DNA of 56,108 bases from Novosphingobium panipatense (GCF_002149965.1 NZ_MSQB01000030.1:1-56108), one strand, 5' to 3'; shown: positions 35,339-44,260, counted from the stretch's first letter. Translations and numbers: made by a program. The notes: generated by a model not told the origin, from the letters alone.

Positions 35339-35873
35339 ACCGGGCAGAGCGCAGGCTGACTGCCCGAGATCGACCCGTGCCGAAGTCCGCAACCCGGTCC
35401 TCGCGCTTCCCGCGGCGCGCATCCTTGCGACTATCGACCTCGATACGCGCGCGCTTCTGGCGCTTCTTTTCAGCGACCTTCAGCAGGAAGCTCGCGCGAG
35501 AGCGCACCAGAACTGGAACAGGCACAAGGCCGTCATGGCGGCCTATTGGTCGGCTGTCGCTACTTATGCAGGGCACGTCCGGCGAACCCTTTATGGTCCT
35601 GCCGGTAATCGCAACCGAACGCCCCTGCTGTTGCGGCAACCGGGTTATTCGCCGATCCCGGTGCGCGACTGGGCTGAGGCGTCGCGCTGTTACTGCCAGC
35701 GCCGTGACCGCAGTGGTCTTGGTGCGAGGGACTTTGCCGAAGCCGAGCTGACCATCGGCGACACGGTTATTGCCAGGATCAGCTATAACGGTCGCATCTG
35801 GCTCGCAGGCGACTGGCAGCCCGGAGATACGCCACTCTACGACAATGCGGCGATCAGCTCTGCGGCAAACTGA
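35328..35873 (+). CDS. Protein of unknown function
   Basis: 181 residues from the ATG at 35328, the only in-frame start after a stretch that reads like non-coding sequence. Features: LALPAARILATIDLDTRALLALLFSDLQQEARARAHQNW, RDWAEASRCYCQRRDRSGLG and a beta-rich end GDTVIARISYNGRIWLAGDW. Unknown family. It overlaps the small leader ORF. Confidence 0.6.
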   Translation: MTAEPGRAQADCPRSTRAEVRNPVLALPAARILATIDLDTRALLALLFSDLQQEARARAHQNWNRHKAVMAAYWSAVATYAGHVRRTLYGPAGNRNRTPLLLRQPGYSPIPVRDWAEASRCYCQRRDRSGLGARDFAEAELTIGDTVIARISYNGRIWLAGDWQPGDTPLYDNAAISSAAN

Positions 35874-35968
35874 TCGAGGCAACCGCCCCTTACATCCCGA
35901 CAACTTACGTCTCCCGTAGCATAGCCGCCGATTTCCGACGCGTATCATGGAGGGTGTGCGCGGGCGGG

Positions 35969-35996
35969 GGAGCGGAGCGGGGAGGAGGGCTGGGGC
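35969..35996 (+). repeat. Polypurine G-tract, copy 7
   Basis: GGGGAGCGGAGCGGGGAGGA then GGGCTGGGG, about 50 bp upstream of the start at 36048. Several G-runs of three or more. Confidence 0.5.
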
Positions 35997-36047
35997 GACG
36001 GACCCGGGGCGGTCGATTGCCCCTTCCGTGCCACAGGAGGTTATCCC

Positions 36048-36509
36048 ATGGATGTGATCGTTTCCCGCACCCGCATTGCCGGGTGCGCGCCTCTCTATTC
36101 CTACCGTGCGCTGGTTCCACTGGAAGGCGTCGCTCCCGATCGGCGACACCGCGTTGCGGTCCTGCATGTCCAGACCGTGACCATCCGTGCGGCATGCACG
36201 CGGATCGCCGACACGATCGCGCCGCATCGTTGGTTCGAACAGGATATGGCCGTCTCCTTCGGTCTTGCCGCCCAGCTCGGCCTCGCCGCGCGGCGCATCG
36301 AAGTGCTTCTGCTGCAGTCGGTGTTTCCCGAGATGACCACCTGGTTGGCGCCGATCGCGCTTCGGCTCGACCATGATCCGGGAAGCGCGTCCTATCGCGT
36401 CGCGACCATCGATCTCAATGCCGCTTTTGATGCCATCGCCCCGCACATCGACACGCTGACCGCCGCCGAGCTTGCGCCGCCTCGGTTTACCGATCGCCGC
36501 GTCACCTGA
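36048..36509 (+). CDS. Protein of unknown function
   Basis: 153 residues, strong Shine-Dalgarno CAGGAGG. Contains LVPLEGVAPDRRHRVAVLHV and PIALRLDHDPGSASYRVATIDL. Probable first gene of a two-gene unit with the DUF5983-like gene 16 bp downstream. Unknown family. Confidence 0.65.
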   Translation: MDVIVSRTRIAGCAPLYSYRALVPLEGVAPDRRHRVAVLHVQTVTIRAACTRIADTIAPHRWFEQDMAVSFGLAAQLGLAARRIEVLLLQSVFPEMTTWLAPIALRLDHDPGSASYRVATIDLNAAFDAIAPHIDTLTAAELAPPRFTDRRVT

Positions 36510-36525
36510 TCCAGGAACCCCGCAC

Positions 36526-37608
36526 ATGATACATTACACACTCTCCCATCTCGAAGCGGCCGCCTCCCTCTGGGAAGCGGTTCTCGACCTGCGCGACCAT
36601 CCGGCCGCCGAACCCGACGCTCTCGTTCGTGCGCTGGCGATCCGCAAATCGTTCGAGGCGATGGGGACCTGCGCCATGCGCATCATTGTCGTGGGCTGGA
36701 TCGATGCGGTCGATGCCGCTTGGTACAGGAACCAAGAGACCTGCCCCTTCTGTTTCGACTGGTCCTTTGTGAAGCAGTGGGTCATCGACACCATCGACTG
36801 GTCCGACCCCGATAATCCGGCCATCCGGATAGATGCTTCGGGCACCGACATCACAGACAACGTGACTACGGCCGCCCAAGCGGGGGCGAAGTCGCCCGGG
36901 CCAGCGGGGCCACAAATCACCCGGCACGACCATGTCGCCCTGCTTGCCCGCGCGCGCGCCGCCCTGGAGAAGCCGGACAGCCTCGATGCCGCAGCACTCG
37001 CCACATTGACCGGGGTGATAGGCGCCAGCGAAAGCGGGCTCAGGGTTTGTGCGCTACCCTGGCCGATCGATATGCATCTGGGCATCATCGAGCACCGTCA
37101 TGGCATCAATTTCTACGCAGGCCTGAACCATGACGTTCTCGTCGCGGAGATGGCGGAATATGCGCGCGAATGGTGGAAGGAGATCGGCGACAGGCGCGAT
37201 CCGCATACACTGCCAGATGACGAGGTCATGGCCGCCTATTTCGACGATCACCCTTCGGAAAGCTATTCGACCGAGATTCTGCGCCTGGAGCCTCTCCCGG
37301 CGGTCCGCTCAGTCTCTTCGATCGAAAGCGGCGCCTACTGCGTGCTCTCGACTGCGCACCTGACGGTGCAGACGGCCGGACTTCTCGACAAATGGGCCTG
37401 CTGGCCTCCGAGCGACCGTCCCATCGACATCGCCGCCTCCGTCTATGGCTGGTTCGTGCCGACGCGGCCGCTTCCCGGTGACCGCCGAGCGCAGATCCCA
37501 GATGATCTCCAGGAAATCATCGCGTTCGGACGTGATCGCGGCTTCCAGTTCCTCCTCCTCGACTGCGATGCAGACCGCGCCGCCGATCTACCCGTCCACG
37601 ACTGGTGA
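36526..37608 (+). CDS. Protein with DUF5983-like C-terminal domain
   Basis: 360 residues from the ATG at 36526. The N-terminal part contains CPFCFDWSFVKQW. The C-terminal 100 residues (VLSTAHLTVQTAGLLDKW, YGWFVPTRPL, GFQFLLLDCDAD) resemble DUF5983, a family of plasmid/ICE proteins of unknown role. The domain call is from memory. Confidence 0.62.
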   Translation: MIHYTLSHLEAAASLWEAVLDLRDHPAAEPDALVRALAIRKSFEAMGTCAMRIIVVGWIDAVDAAWYRNQETCPFCFDWSFVKQWVIDTIDWSDPDNPAIRIDASGTDITDNVTTAAQAGAKSPGPAGPQITRHDHVALLARARAALEKPDSLDAAALATLTGVIGASESGLRVCALPWPIDMHLGIIEHRHGINFYAGLNHDVLVAEMAEYAREWWKEIGDRRDPHTLPDDEVMAAYFDDHPSESYSTEILRLEPLPAVRSVSSIESGAYCVLSTAHLTVQTAGLLDKWACWPPSDRPIDIAASVYGWFVPTRPLPGDRRAQIPDDLQEIIAFGRDRGFQFLLLDCDADRAADLPVHDW

Positions 37609-37700
37609 TCAGGTTGAGAAAAGGGCTCTCTGGCCACAACGAGAGTACGCTGATTGTCCGCCGAGGATTTCTCCACCGGCGCAGCAGTCCGCTGTTTTAA

Positions 37701-37865
37701 TCACGGAGCGCCGACGCCGGCCTCCAGCAGCGGCAGTAGCATTGCATGGAGGGCATCCTCCGCGCGCTCACGCCGAGGTGCATCGCTCGAGGCCAGGTCC
37801 TTGCGCATCCAGTCGGGCAGGCGCCGCACGAGGTCCAGCAGTTTCACATCGTTTGAATCGCTCAT
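37701..37865 (-). CDS. 54-residue protein on the opposite strand
   Basis: Reads MSDSNDVKLLDLVRRLPDWM ... EAGVGAP. A very good Shine-Dalgarno (GAGGAGG) lies 2-8 bases before the ATG at 37865. Amphipathic helices (LLDLVRRLPDWMRKDL, RRERAEDALHAMLLPLLEA) suggest a small helical dimer. It is the only minus-strand gene between 25 and 49 kb and lies opposite in direction to both neighbours. Unknown function. Confidence 0.6.
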   Translation of the reverse strand: MSDSNDVKLLDLVRRLPDWMRKDLASSDAPRRERAEDALHAMLLPLLEAGVGAP

Positions 37866-37941
37866 CGCCTCCTCTTTGCAGGACGCTCACCGCGACGACA
37901 ACTGTCTTGGCGCTTTGCGTCGGCAGAGCGTCAAGCCGGGA

Positions 37942-37970
37942 CGAAAGGGAAGGGGGCGGGGTAGGGAAGA
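37942..37970 (+). repeat. Polypurine G-tract, copy 8, G-quadruplex-like
   Basis: CGAAAGGGAAGGGGGCGGGG then TAGGGAAG. The runs GGG-AA-GGGGG-C-GGGG-TA-GGG meet the four-run rule. It lies 36 bp upstream of the GHKL ATPase start. Confidence 0.65.
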
Positions 37971-38006
37971 CGGCCGGATGGTCCGTCGCCGAGACAGGAG
38001 ATGATC

Positions 38007-39686
38007 ATGCTTCTTCCCGCCACGATCGAGATCGCGGTCAGCCAGGACGCCATTCGCTGCGCATCCCGCCTTGTCGCGAGCAGCGCGCTCGCTGCGATTC
38101 ACGAAATCCTGCAGAATTGCCGCCGGGCCGGCGCGCAGAACATCATGATCAACCTTGTCGAGGAAGACGGCCGCGCCTTTCTCGATATCCACGATGACGG
38201 CTGCGGCATCGACGATCCCGCTGCGCTCCTGACTCTCGGTTTATCCGGTTGGGGCGACGATATCATGCGGCGTGAGGATCCGACCGGCATCGACCTGTTC
38301 AGCCTTGCCGGCCATGGCATCGAGATCCACGCCTTCTCGCCCGCGATGGGAGAAGGCTGGAAGGTCCGGATTCCCGCTGAAGCCTGGAATGGCGACAGGG
38401 CGCTTGAACCCGAGCGGTGCGACCTCGGCTGGGGAACGATGGTCCGCATCGAGATATCCGGCAACTGGAAGATGGGCATTTGTTCGACCATTGCTGAGGC
38501 CGCCCGTTACTATCCCTTGCCGGTGACGCTGGACGGTGCTTTGCTGCCCCGGGAGGATTTTCTCAAGGATGCGCTGCTGATCGAAGAGGCCTGCGGTTGC
38601 CGTATCGGCGTCTATAAAGGCAATTCGGTTCGGCAGGATGGCCCCTGCATCAACTTCCATGGTTTGGCCGTCCCGTGCTCTCTTCCCAATGTATTTGAAT
38701 TGAAGAGGCAGGACTGCCGCTGGTCCGTTCGCATCGATGTGATCGACGCGCCTGGAATTCGCCTCGCCCTGCCGGCCCGCAACGCGGTGATCACGAATGA
38801 GGCGATGAAAGCGCTGCGCATCGCCGCCGAACGCGCCATATATACCGGCATCGCCGCCCAGGAGGATCATCGCCTCCCCTTCGCCTTATGGCTGCGGGCT
38901 CAGAAATTCGGTGTGACGCTGCCCGCGGTACGGCCAGGGCTCTCGATCTGGAATCCACTGTCCGGCGATGAACATCAAAGGGCCGCCAATGCGAAAACTG
39001 CCCCTGAGACTGCCTCTGGGGGCGCATTGATGCTTGTCCCGCCGCTGCGCTCCGAGATCGCGCAGGCGCTGGCGCCCGCCCGCCATCAGCCACCGCTTCA
39101 GGATTTCGTGCTGGTGGAGGAGGAACGCTGGCTCGAGGGCTATGACTGGTACGACGCTCTGCCGATCATCCTCTATGTTTCCTTCCGGATTTACCGGGAC
39201 GGCATCGAACATCCTTATGGTGAAGACGATCGCCTTCCATGCGGCTTCGCTTCAGGTTTCGTCGACAGGATCGTTGCCGACCTGGAGATTGCCGAGACCG
39301 GGCATGAGGATGCGCCGCGACACGTCCATTCCATTGAAATCCCGGCCCTGGTCTGTCCCACTGGCAGTTGGGATATCGAGGAGGCCGTGGTCCTTGTGAC
39401 CCGCGACGGCGGTATCGACCCGGATTGCCTGGGATGCATGATCCACGCGACGCTGTTCTCTGTGCGCGACGATGCTGACGCCGATAGCTGGGAGACCCAG
39501 TCCCGCGCCTTCGCGCGCGAAGCCCGGCAGGTGGCGACCGGCGTTCTTCTGGGGGATAACGCCGCCACCCTCGAGGCCATTGTCATGGAGGCGCGGCAGC
39601 ATCTCGCCTGTCTGATCCCGAAGGATCGCCGGATTGTCATCCACGCGGATCGCTCCGGCATCACCGCCGATTTTATGCCGGGCTGA
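38007..39686 (+). CDS. GHKL-type ATPase (Hsp90-like fold)
   Basis: 559 residues, ATG at 38007 six bases after AGGAG. N-box E33 ... N37 (HEILQNCRRAGA), G1 box D64-G-C-G67 (IHDDGCGIDD) and a G2-like LAGHGIEIHAF. This is the ATP-lid fold of Hsp90, MutL, MORC and histidine kinases. There is no kinase or DNA-binding domain; the last 350 residues are unknown. It lies 76 bp before a HerA/DUF87-like ATPase, and the two may work together. Confidence 0.82.
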   Translation: MLLPATIEIAVSQDAIRCASRLVASSALAAIHEILQNCRRAGAQNIMINLVEEDGRAFLDIHDDGCGIDDPAALLTLGLSGWGDDIMRREDPTGIDLFSLAGHGIEIHAFSPAMGEGWKVRIPAEAWNGDRALEPERCDLGWGTMVRIEISGNWKMGICSTIAEAARYYPLPVTLDGALLPREDFLKDALLIEEACGCRIGVYKGNSVRQDGPCINFHGLAVPCSLPNVFELKRQDCRWSVRIDVIDAPGIRLALPARNAVITNEAMKALRIAAERAIYTGIAAQEDHRLPFALWLRAQKFGVTLPAVRPGLSIWNPLSGDEHQRAANAKTAPETASGGALMLVPPLRSEIAQALAPARHQPPLQDFVLVEEERWLEGYDWYDALPIILYVSFRIYRDGIEHPYGEDDRLPCGFASGFVDRIVADLEIAETGHEDAPRHVHSIEIPALVCPTGSWDIEEAVVLVTRDGGIDPDCLGCMIHATLFSVRDDADADSWETQSRAFAREARQVATGVLLGDNAATLEAIVMEARQHLACLIPKDRRIVIHADRSGITADFMPG

Positions 39687-39762
39687 GACGCCGCCGCCCG
39701 AACCTATCCCCTGAGCATCAGATCCGGCGTCCGCACACGATGCCGACCGAAGGAGCACGCCC

Positions 39763-40965
39763 ATGACGATCGCCACTCATGACTTCACCCGCGATGCGAA
39801 AGTTCCGCTCGGTCACTGTTCGGCCGGCACGCTGGAACTGGATCTCGGCAAACTGATGTCGGGCCGCTGCCTGATCCAGGGATCGTCGGGCGCGGGCAAG
39901 AGCCAGACGCTGCGCCGGATCATCGAGGAAGCCTTCGATTATCTGACCACCATCATCGTCGATCCTGAAGGCGAGTTCGCCAATCTTGCCGCGCATATCG
40001 GCGCCACCACCGTCGTCGCACGCGACTACGCCAATGACGGTCTTACCGCGCTGGCGCTGCGCACCCGCCAGCACCGTATTGCCCTGCACCTCGATCTCAC
40101 CGATCTGGAGCCCGATCACCGCATCGAGAAGGCCGCCGCCTTCTTCGCAGGCCTCCTATCGGCGCCGCGCGAGCATTGGGCGCACACGGTGCTGGTCTGC
40201 ATCGATGAAGCGCATCTGCTCGCGCCGCATATGGCGGCCTCGGCCCGCGATGCCGAAACCCGCCGCCTTGGCGTCGCCACGCTCACCGACATGTGCGCGC
40301 GGGGGCGCAAGCGCGGGATCGGCACGATCATCGCCACGCAGCGTCTCGCCAAGCTTGCCAGTTCGGTGGTTTCCGAATTGCATAATCACCTGATCGGGCT
40401 CAACGTCTTCGACCGCGACGTGGCGCGTGCCGCCGACCTGCTCGGTTTCGGCGGCGATCAGGCGGCGCTGCTCCGGCAATTGCCACCGGGAGAGTTTTTC
40501 GCCTTCGGTCCCGCGCTTTCGGCGTTGCCGGTACTGGCGAAGATCGACACGACGATCACACCGCATATCGGCCGTACACCCGATCTGGTCGCCGCCGCCG
40601 ACCTCGCCCCGGACGAGAGCCGCAGCCTGCTCGACCTCGACACCTTACGCGAGGTCGCACCAGCCAGGACCACCCATGCCGTCATGCGCGGCCAACGCTC
40701 GCTCGATGCTTTCCTGCTCGATCCCGCCGCGCCCGCCGCCGCGCGCATTGTCGGCGCGCTGGGCCGCATCGCGCCCAACGCCACCACCGCAGACGACCTC
40801 GCGCGTCATCTCGCGCTCCCCGCCAATGACGTCGCTGCCGGTCTCGATCTGCTCGCCGCGATCGGCGCCTCGGACACCATGCCGCGCGGGGATACGCGTA
40901 TCGCGCGCCTGTCGGCCCGGTTGCGCCTGCGCGTGGTCGACACCCCAGTCGTCGGCCTGGCGTGA
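39763..40965 (+). CDS. HerA/DUF87-type ATPase
   Basis: 400 residues. Walker A GSSGAGKS (40-47), DPEGEF box (about 67-72), Walker B VLVCIDEAH (143-151) and the sensor region GTIIATQRLAKL. These match HerA/VirB4-like DNA-pumping ATPases. The C-terminal part carries HTH-like helices (LARHLALPANDVAAGLDLLAAIG). It may move DNA or remodel protein-DNA complexes. AAGGAG precedes the start. Confidence 0.85.
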   Translation: MTIATHDFTRDAKVPLGHCSAGTLELDLGKLMSGRCLIQGSSGAGKSQTLRRIIEEAFDYLTTIIVDPEGEFANLAAHIGATTVVARDYANDGLTALALRTRQHRIALHLDLTDLEPDHRIEKAAAFFAGLLSAPREHWAHTVLVCIDEAHLLAPHMAASARDAETRRLGVATLTDMCARGRKRGIGTIIATQRLAKLASSVVSELHNHLIGLNVFDRDVARAADLLGFGGDQAALLRQLPPGEFFAFGPALSALPVLAKIDTTITPHIGRTPDLVAAADLAPDESRSLLDLDTLREVAPARTTHAVMRGQRSLDAFLLDPAAPAAARIVGALGRIAPNATTADDLARHLALPANDVAAGLDLLAAIGASDTMPRGDTRIARLSARLRLRVVDTPVVGLA

Positions 40966-40977
40966 AGGAAGCCCACC

Positions 40978-42276
40978 ATGACCCAGACCAGCTTCGATCT
41001 CGACGCCGATATCGTCGAACTGACCCCGTTCGTCCCCGTGACCGAGACCGTGCCGACCATTCCTCTTTCTGAACTGGCTTTCCGCGCGGATGCATGGCTT
41101 CCCGATGAGACGGCCCGTCTCCGCGCGGCATTTATCGACGATTGCACGATCGAGGAAATCGCCGCCCGGCTTGGGCGGTCCCGAGCCGCTGTCGCTACCC
41201 GGATCCATGACCTTGGCGTGCGCCGTAATTCGCGGCGAGCATGGAGCGACTGGGACGACGCGGAACTGGCGCGCTGCTATGCCCACGAGCCGACGGCGAC
41301 GTTGGCGGCGCGGCTGGGCCGCGGCGTGAGCGCACTCTATGCCCGCGCCCGGCTGCTCGGCCTCTCCGAGCCCGGATCCCCGCCGTACAGTGGCTGGGAG
41401 GACGCGCAGCTGCGCGCCGGCTACGCGAAAGGCGTTCCTGTCGCGCAGATCGCGAGCCTGATCGGGCGACCCTTCGCCGGTGTCATCTCGCGCGCTTCGG
41501 CGCTGGGGCTGCGCCATGCCTGCCAGCCGGACGACTGGAGCGATGCGGAAATGAACCGCGCCCTAGAACTCGCGGCAACCGGCGCACGATATGTCGCCAT
41601 CGCCGAGGTTCTGTTGGCCGAAGGCTTCCCGGCCCGGAACAGTCGCAGCCTCGGTCAGCGCCTGCGTAAGCTGGGCTATGGCAGGGGCTGGGGCCGCCCG
41701 TGGATCGCTGAGGAGGACGCGCTTCTCCGCCATGCTTACGCGACAGGCGCGAGCCTGACACCGCTACGGGAGCGGCTTGGCCGCACGCCTCACTCGATCC
41801 GCTGGCGGGCCGAGGCGCTGGGGCTCAGGGGCTCGCATGTTCGCCGGGACGGATTTCGGCAGGGACCGGTGTGGACGCCCGAGGAAGAAGCGCGATTGCG
41901 GGCAGACTATGGCAAGGTCCCGACCCGCCAGATCGCCGAAGCGCTGGGCCGCGGCGTGCGCGCTGTTCTCTACCATGCGAACCACATGGGGCTGGTGCAC
42001 GGGTTCATGCGCGCATTCAGCGCCGACGAAGACAGGGCGATTCGCAACGCTTGGGCATATGGCGTCTCGATGGTCGATGTCGCGCAGGCCCTTGGCCGCG
42101 ATCCCGCCGTCATCGGCAAGCATGCCGCGCGTCTCGGCTGCCGGTTCAATGATCCGGCGCGGCCCACGCGCGGGCCGAAGACGCGGCGGGCGAACCGGCC
42201 ACCTGTCACGCTCCACAGCCTGCTGGCGCTCGATACCGCTGTTCCGACCGGTGTCGATCTTCCGATCGCTGCCTGA
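40978..42276 (+). CDS. Protein built of seven tandem Myb/SANT-like DNA-binding repeats
   Basis: 432 residues. About every 43-50 residues a unit begins with W/F-(S/T)xxE/D and ends with a recognition-helix-like segment (IAARLGRSRAAVATRIHDLG, LAARLGRGVSALYARARLLG, IASLIGRPFAGVISRASALG, LRERLGRTPHSIRWRAEALG, IAEALGRGVRAVLYHANHMG, VAQALGRDPAVIGKHAARLG). One unit (185-235) is a longer variant. This resembles homeodomain-like/SANT repeats. It starts 12 bp after the HerA-like gene. Likely a structural or regulatory DNA-binding protein with an extended footprint. Confidence 0.78.
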   Translation: MTQTSFDLDADIVELTPFVPVTETVPTIPLSELAFRADAWLPDETARLRAAFIDDCTIEEIAARLGRSRAAVATRIHDLGVRRNSRRAWSDWDDAELARCYAHEPTATLAARLGRGVSALYARARLLGLSEPGSPPYSGWEDAQLRAGYAKGVPVAQIASLIGRPFAGVISRASALGLRHACQPDDWSDAEMNRALELAATGARYVAIAEVLLAEGFPARNSRSLGQRLRKLGYGRGWGRPWIAEEDALLRHAYATGASLTPLRERLGRTPHSIRWRAEALGLRGSHVRRDGFRQGPVWTPEEEARLRADYGKVPTRQIAEALGRGVRAVLYHANHMGLVHGFMRAFSADEDRAIRNAWAYGVSMVDVAQALGRDPAVIGKHAARLGCRFNDPARPTRGPKTRRANRPPVTLHSLLALDTAVPTGVDLPIAA

Positions 42277-42307
42277 TCCCGGCCGCCGCTTCATTTCCGG
42301 AGGTTTC

Positions 42308-42514
42308 ATGTCCACGCCTGTCCCGCCCAGCAGCCTGTCGTCTCTGCGGCGGCAACTCTCCAGCTTCGATCACGCGCTCAGAACGGCCCAGCAGCTGCGG
42401 CGTGCGACCGGTGTGCCGCACTATGTCGTGCACGGCGTCGCGCCGCTTCAGGCGTTCAGGGTTACGATGCGGCCGCCGGCCTGGCCCGATCGCTGGCTGG
42501 CGATGGTCGCATGA
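42308..42514 (+). CDS. Small protein coupled to the PAPS-reductase-like gene
   Basis: 68 residues behind CCGGAGG. Contains SLSSLRRQLSSFDHALRTAQ and PHYVVHGVAPLQAFRVTMRPP. Its stop overlaps the next start (ATGA). Unknown family; coupling suggests a partner of the downstream enzyme. Confidence 0.65.
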   Translation: MSTPVPPSSLSSLRRQLSSFDHALRTAQQLRRATGVPHYVVHGVAPLQAFRVTMRPPAWPDRWLAMVA

Positions 42515-43386
42515 CGATGCCATCTGCCAACTACCCGGTCGTGGCGGCCTGGGGCATGGGCGTAAACAGCACCGCCATGATTATCGAATGGGTGGCGAGG
42601 GGCCGAAGGCTGGATGCCGTATTGACAGCGGATACTGGCGCCGAAAAGCCCCAGAGTTACGCCTACCTTCCAATTTTTCAGAAATGGATGGATGATAGAG
42701 GCATATTCCACCATATTGTTCGATATGAGCCAAAGAAATTCAAGCATTGGCCGCCGTACTTCACAATATTGGAGAATTGCCTGACGAACTCGACTTTGCC
42801 ATCTGCCTCATTTGGTAGAAAATCTTGTTCAGTCAAATGGAAGATACAGCCTAAAGAACTTTGGGTGTCAAAATGGCAACTTGCAAAGAATATATGGCAG
42901 GTTGGCGGTAAGGTTGTCAAGCTGATCGGGTATGACGCTTCACCTGCCGACAGCCGGCGTTATGCAAACCGCGAAGGCATCGTGGATGCCCGATACGACT
43001 ATCTTTATCCGCTTCTGCACGAATGGCATTGGGACCGCGACGCCTGCATCCGGCGAATTGAGGCGGAAGGCCTGCCGGTTCCCCCGAAATCGAGTTGCGT
43101 CATCTGTGCGCATATGCGTTCCGAGGAAGTCGTGCAATTGCCGCGCTGGGTACTTCGATTGATCGTGTTGGTTGAGGCGCGGGCCGCGCCACGCCTGCGC
43201 AATGTCGAGGGATTGTGGCGTCGGGCGACAAAAGCCCGTCCCGGCTCCATGACCATGTTCATCCGGCAGCGAGGGCTTCTTGATCCCGACGAGATCGACG
43301 CCATCGTCGCAGGCGCACCTGTCGATCTTATTGATTTCCAGCGTGTCGCTGCGGCCATTCCCGTGGACCGGCGGCCCCATATATGA
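42511..43386 (+). CDS. Phosphoadenosine-phosphosulfate-reductase-like PP-loop protein
   Basis: 291 residues. The PP-loop WGMGVNSTAMI takes the place of SGGxxS, followed by LTADTGAEKPQSY (the DTG...E motif of the PAPS reductase superfamily). A later PPKSSCVICAHM gives a CxxC pair. Homologues on phages and mobile elements are suspected of nucleotide or base thiolation or sulfur activation rather than assimilation; no cys genes are near. The segment 42661-42900 is only about 41 % G+C (hand count) inside a GC-rich gene. Confidence 0.82.
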   Translation: MTMPSANYPVVAAWGMGVNSTAMIIEWVARGRRLDAVLTADTGAEKPQSYAYLPIFQKWMDDRGIFHHIVRYEPKKFKHWPPYFTILENCLTNSTLPSASFGRKSCSVKWKIQPKELWVSKWQLAKNIWQVGGKVVKLIGYDASPADSRRYANREGIVDARYDYLYPLLHEWHWDRDACIRRIEAEGLPVPPKSSCVICAHMRSEEVVQLPRWVLRLIVLVEARAAPRLRNVEGLWRRATKARPGSMTMFIRQRGLLDPDEIDAIVAGAPVDLIDFQRVAAAIPVDRRPHI

Positions 43387-43405
43387 GAATGGATCGATCG
43401 CTTCA

Positions 43406-43732
43406 ATGAAGGTGTCGATAAGCTCGCCGCCTGATTACCTCACCCGCATGGGACGTGATGTTCATTTAGCCAGCCTCGCGCACTGGCTATCCGCAAGGGC
43501 GACCGCTCGTTCCGTTGGAACCTGCGGGATGACGCCGCCCTTGACTCTTCGCGCGTGCAGCATTCACAATCTGTCCGGCCTTGAGATCTGGCCGCCCCTG
43601 CGGTCAAATGTCCCAATCTTCAAGGCCACCTGCGCACCCGAGGGGCAGGCGGGTTATTTCATCGTCAGGGCCGCGATGGCGCAGGAAGGCCCACCGCATA
43701 GGGGCATCGCAGTCCTGGAGAACGGCTTATGA
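43406..43732 (+). CDS. Possible protein of unknown function
   Basis: 108 residues. The first half is weakly protein-like; the second half (NLSGLEIWPPLRSNVPIFKA, GQAGYFIVRAAMAQ) is better. Its stop overlaps the ATG of the zinc-ribbon gene (ATGA), which favours real translation. No good Shine-Dalgarno at the start. Confidence 0.45.
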   Translation: MKVSISSPPDYLTRMGRDVHLASLAHWLSARATARSVGTCGMTPPLTLRACSIHNLSGLEIWPPLRSNVPIFKATCAPEGQAGYFIVRAAMAQEGPPHRGIAVLENGL

Positions 43733-43893
43733 TCTCTTTGGTGTGGCGCTTCGTTTTTTGTCCGCTCGATCGTCATAAATCGTTCCGGAGAGATATGTGG
43801 TGGAACGGGGATCATTACATCGGAACCTGCCAATACTGCGGCTGCGCGATCCGGAACGATGGGCCGCGTAGGTGGCGCCGCATCCTTGCCTAG
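43729..43893 (+). CDS. 54-residue zinc-ribbon-like protein
   Basis: Reads MISLVWRFVFCPLDRHK, then YIGTCQYCGCAIRND and PRRWRRILA. The cysteines at 34, 37 and 39 plus C11 can bind a metal. ATG preceded by TGGAG. Basic C-terminus suggests nucleic-acid binding. Family unknown. Confidence 0.6.
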   Translation: MISLVWRFVFCPLDRHKSFRRDMWWNGDHYIGTCQYCGCAIRNDGPRRWRRILA

Positions 43894-44041
43894 CGGATGG
43901 GCCGGGTCAGGGGGCGGTGACCGATGCAGGCGCAACCCCTTGATCACAGGCCAATGTGGGCACTTCGCTCCAGCTGCTGTTTCTGGTGCTGTCGCCCGGC
44001 CGCGGCACCGTGATTCCCAAATCTTCCATGAGGCTTCGACC

Positions 44042-44260
44042 ATGTCTAAGGTTCGCATCGGTGAGTGGAATATCGATCTGGCCCAGGCCACCGCGTCGAA
44101 AGGCGACATCGAGGTGAGGATCTTCACGCATGAAGACGGCACCTACACCATCGCGTATTCCGGCCTCGAGAGCAGCGAAACCGCCCGCCTTCTGGGACCG
44201 GAGGTTCTTGACGCTTTCCAACGAGCAGGGGCCAAAGCCTTCGAGCAGGGGCCTGAGTAG
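44042..44260 (+). CDS. Small protein of unknown function
   Basis: 72 residues behind GAGG: VRIGEWNIDLAQATASKGDI, VRIFTHEDGTYTIAYSGLES, ARLLGPEVLDAFQRAGAKA. Beta strands then helix; no cysteine or signal peptide. Unknown family. Confidence 0.62.
   Translation: MSKVRIGEWNIDLAQATASKGDIEVRIFTHEDGTYTIAYSGLESSETARLLGPEVLDAFQRAGAKAFEQGPE

Noticed and set aside
35115..36527. 470-codon minus-strand frame across three plus-strand genes
   Set aside because: It spans gene boundaries and lacks a ribosome-binding site or family motif.
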